Shown here: positions 7,119-7,916 of the stretch, one piece after another | How positions within the stretch are numbered: position 1 is the first letter of the stretch | Layout of the letters: each line of letters opens with the position of its first letter | Source of the DNA: an uncultured Clostridia bacterium | GTDB lineage: Bacteria; Bacillota; Clostridia; Christensenellales; UBA1242 | Assembly: GCA_947631875.1 (NCBI GenBank) | Contig: CANRMV010000047.1 | Span: 1-7,916, forward strand | Direction: 5' to 3' | Length of the DNA stretch: 7,916 nucleotides | The notes under the pieces: generated by a model | Told to the model about the DNA's origin: nothing | What the model saw: only the letters and a program-made list of their open reading frames with translations | Database searches by the model: none | Program-made: the position numbers and the translations under genes

Positions 7119-7685
7119 ATGAAAAAGAGCAATCTAAATTGGTCTGTAAGGATTTTTGTGCTGTCAATCGCACTTTCAATAGTTTTCAGCGTGGTGTCAC
7201 AAAGTTTGTTTCCTTCGCTTCCCGTGTGCTTATCGCTTTTTGTCATTGTGTTTTTTATCGTTGTCAGCGCCATTTTTGATATGATTGGCATTGCCGTCAC
7301 TTCGCTGGATTACAAGAGGCTGGACAAGTATAAAAATCAAAAAGGTTACAACACGGCGGTTTACTTTTGCAAAAACACAAACAAAGTTTCTTCCTTTTGT
7401 GGAGATGTTGTGGGCGACATCTGTGGAATTTTAAGCGGTGCAGGCGGGGTGAGTTTGGTTGTGAATATGCATTTATATAATTCCAACCTATACTTCATTG
7501 TCACTTGCCTTGTGAGTTCCTTAATTGCCGGCTTAACCATCTTCGGCAAGGCAATAATGAAGGGCTATGCGGTGGAAAATTGCGTTAATATTGTCATGAA
7601 AACCGCAAGCATATTTGAAACAACGCCAATTATGTTCTTGAAAAATATTTTCAACAAACTTAAAAAAAATAAAAAAAACAGTTGA
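7119..7685 (+). CDS. Small polytopic membrane protein, CorB/DUF21-like
   Basis: This 188-residue protein has about four membrane helices: residues 11-30, 35-61, roughly 96-116 and 122-145. The N terminus and the C-terminal tail (KLKKNKKNS) are basic, suggesting both face the cytoplasm. The segment IFDMIGIAVTSLDYKRLDK (52-70), followed by NKVSSFCGDVVGDICGILSG (88-107), resembles short membrane proteins of Clostridia that are often labelled Mg2+/Co2+ transporter CorB or DUF21-like. They carry only the membrane part, with no CBS domains. I cannot confirm ion transport. No Shine-Dalgarno sequence precedes the ATG. An internal GTG at 7158 with AAGG at 7148-7151 is an alternative start, but it would lose the basic N-terminal tail. 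The stop codon overlaps the -35 box of the infC promoter. It may be read from the upstream gene or from the local -10 elements. Confidence 0.75.
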   Translation: MKKSNLNWSVRIFVLSIALSIVFSVVSQSLFPSLPVCLSLFVIVFFIVVSAIFDMIGIAVTSLDYKRLDKYKNQKGYNTAVYFCKNTNKVSSFCGDVVGDICGILSGAGGVSLVVNMHLYNSNLYFIVTCLVSSLIAGLTIFGKAIMKGYAVENCVNIVMKTASIFETTPIMFLKNIFNKLKKNKKNS

Positions 7686-7711
7686 CAAGGCTTGTTTGTT
7701 TGTGTTAATAT
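7682..7711 (+). promoter_or_regulatory. Sigma-A promoter of infC
   Basis: TTGACA (7682-7687) is a perfect -35 box and overlaps the TGA stop of the membrane gene. After 18 bases comes TAATAT (7706-7711), preceded by TGt as an extended -10. The likely transcription start is near 7718, which leaves a leader of about 137 bases before infC. This fits known infC operon promoters of Bacillota. Confidence 0.65.
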
Positions 7712-7717
7712 ATGGCA

Positions 7718-7854
7718 GTAAGAAAGTAGAAGTTCCCTTCTCACCAATCGAATTTCGTTTTGATTTGGTCACAAATTTATAAAAATTTTCATGGTTTTTA
7801 TTATTTGGTGGGGCTTCTTGTCCTACCAAATTTTTTATAAAGGAGATTACGACA
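7718..7854 (+). ncRNA. infC leader RNA with attenuator, L20-leader type
   Basis: In Bacillota the infC-rpmI-rplT operon is held down by ribosomal protein L20, which binds the leader and favours early termination. This leader has the expected parts. A small hairpin AGAAG-TTCC-CTTCT spans 7728-7741. A second hairpin pairs 7743-7752 with 7759-7769 (one bulge, one G-T pair). A possible antiterminator pairs CAAAT (7772-7776) with ATTTG (7803-7807) and TAAAAA (7780-7785) with TTTTTA (7795-7800). The final terminator hairpin is 7803-7831. The antiterminator uses the terminator's left arm, so the two exclude each other. ATTTGGT occurs at both 7763-7769 and 7803-7809, and either copy can pair with ACCAAAT at 7825-7831. 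The pairings are read from the sequence; the ligand (L20) is inferred from gene identity and position. Confidence 0.6.
7803..7836 (+). terminator. Attenuator terminator in the infC leader
   Basis: An 11-base-pair stem (7803-7813 with 7821-7831, two G-T wobbles) has the seven-base loop CTTCTTG and is followed by Ts through 7836. It ends just before the AAAGGAG ribosome site, so termination would stop transcription before infC is reached. No coding region ends close by, which supports attenuation rather than simple gene-end termination. Confidence 0.75.
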
Positions 7855-7916
7855 ATTTTTAAAGAACTGTTAATCAACGACCAAATCACAGCCAAAGAAG
7901 TAAGGCTGATTGGTGA
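7855..7916 (+). CDS. infC: Translation initiation factor IF-3, 5' part with ATT start (3' end outside window)
   Basis: IF-3 binds the 30S subunit, keeps the subunits apart and checks the initiator tRNA and start codon. The 20 visible codons read, after the start, FKELLINDQITAKEVRLIG, which matches the N-terminal opening of IF-3 proteins (INxQIxAxEVRLI). No ATG, GTG or TTG lies in a suitable place. ATT at 7855 is nine bases after AAAGGAG (7839-7845) and gives the expected length of N-terminal tail. The AUU start is a known trait of infC: IF-3 discriminates against it and so limits its own synthesis. The gene runs off the right edge. rpmI and rplT (L35, L20) would be expected next. Control is doubled here: a leader attenuator at the RNA level and the AUU codon at the translation level. 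Confidence 0.9.
   Translation, partial: MFKELLINDQITAKEVRLIG

Noticed and set aside
7685..7695. Palindrome ACAAG-G-CTTGT in the infC promoter spacer as a possible operator
   Set aside because: Its arms are only five bases long, it matches no regulator site I know, and infC control is explained by the leader and the ATT start.
7533..7895. A 120-residue frame on the - strand across the infC leader
   Set aside because: It crosses a terminator, the infC promoter and conserved IF-3 codons on the opposite strand, with no supporting signals.

Overview
The window is an AT-rich stretch of a Gram-positive, endospore-forming chromosome, most likely an uncultured or gut-type member of the Clostridia (Bacillota). 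The evidence is a SpoIIIAH fragment, an Asp23-family gene next to nusB, strong AGGAGG-type ribosome sites, sigma-A-like promoters with TGn extensions, and TGA used as a stop codon, which argues against Mollicutes. All supported genes lie on the + strand. I saw no mobile element, CRISPR array, tRNA or rRNA.

Positions 1-346 hold the 3' end of spoIIIAH, the last gene of the sporulation channel operon. A good housekeeping promoter (348-376) then starts a tightly packed operon at 406-4251: yqhY (Asp23 family), nusB, xseA, xseB and proS. Each junction overlaps by 4 or 8 bases, so translation is probably coupled. The products serve rRNA antitermination, DNA repair (both subunits of exonuclease VII) and charging of tRNA-Pro. 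In Bacillus subtilis accB and accC lie between spoIIIAH and yqhY and folD lies between nusB and xseA; none of these is present here.

Between proS and the next gene is a compact control element at 4254-4305. A near-consensus promoter is nested inside a long inverted repeat that ends in six Ts. As RNA the repeat would form a terminator for the proS operon, and it would hide the ribosome site of the next gene in any read-through message. Transcripts from the nested promoter would lack the left arm and be translatable. That next gene (4307-7066) encodes a 919-residue, mostly helical protein of unknown function. Its middle third contains repeats that look to me like mTERF (mitochondrial transcription terminator) motifs.

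Downstream, 7119-7685 encodes a small membrane protein resembling short CorB/DUF21-like proteins of Clostridia. It has no Shine-Dalgarno sequence and may be leaderless. The window ends with the start of infC (translation initiation factor IF-3) at 7855. infC begins with the rare codon ATT, so searches limited to ATG/GTG/TTG miss it. Its own promoter overlaps the stop codon of the membrane gene, and a leader of about 137 bases contains a clear intrinsic terminator and competing hairpins. This matches the attenuated infC-rpmI-rplT (L20 leader) arrangement of Bacillota.
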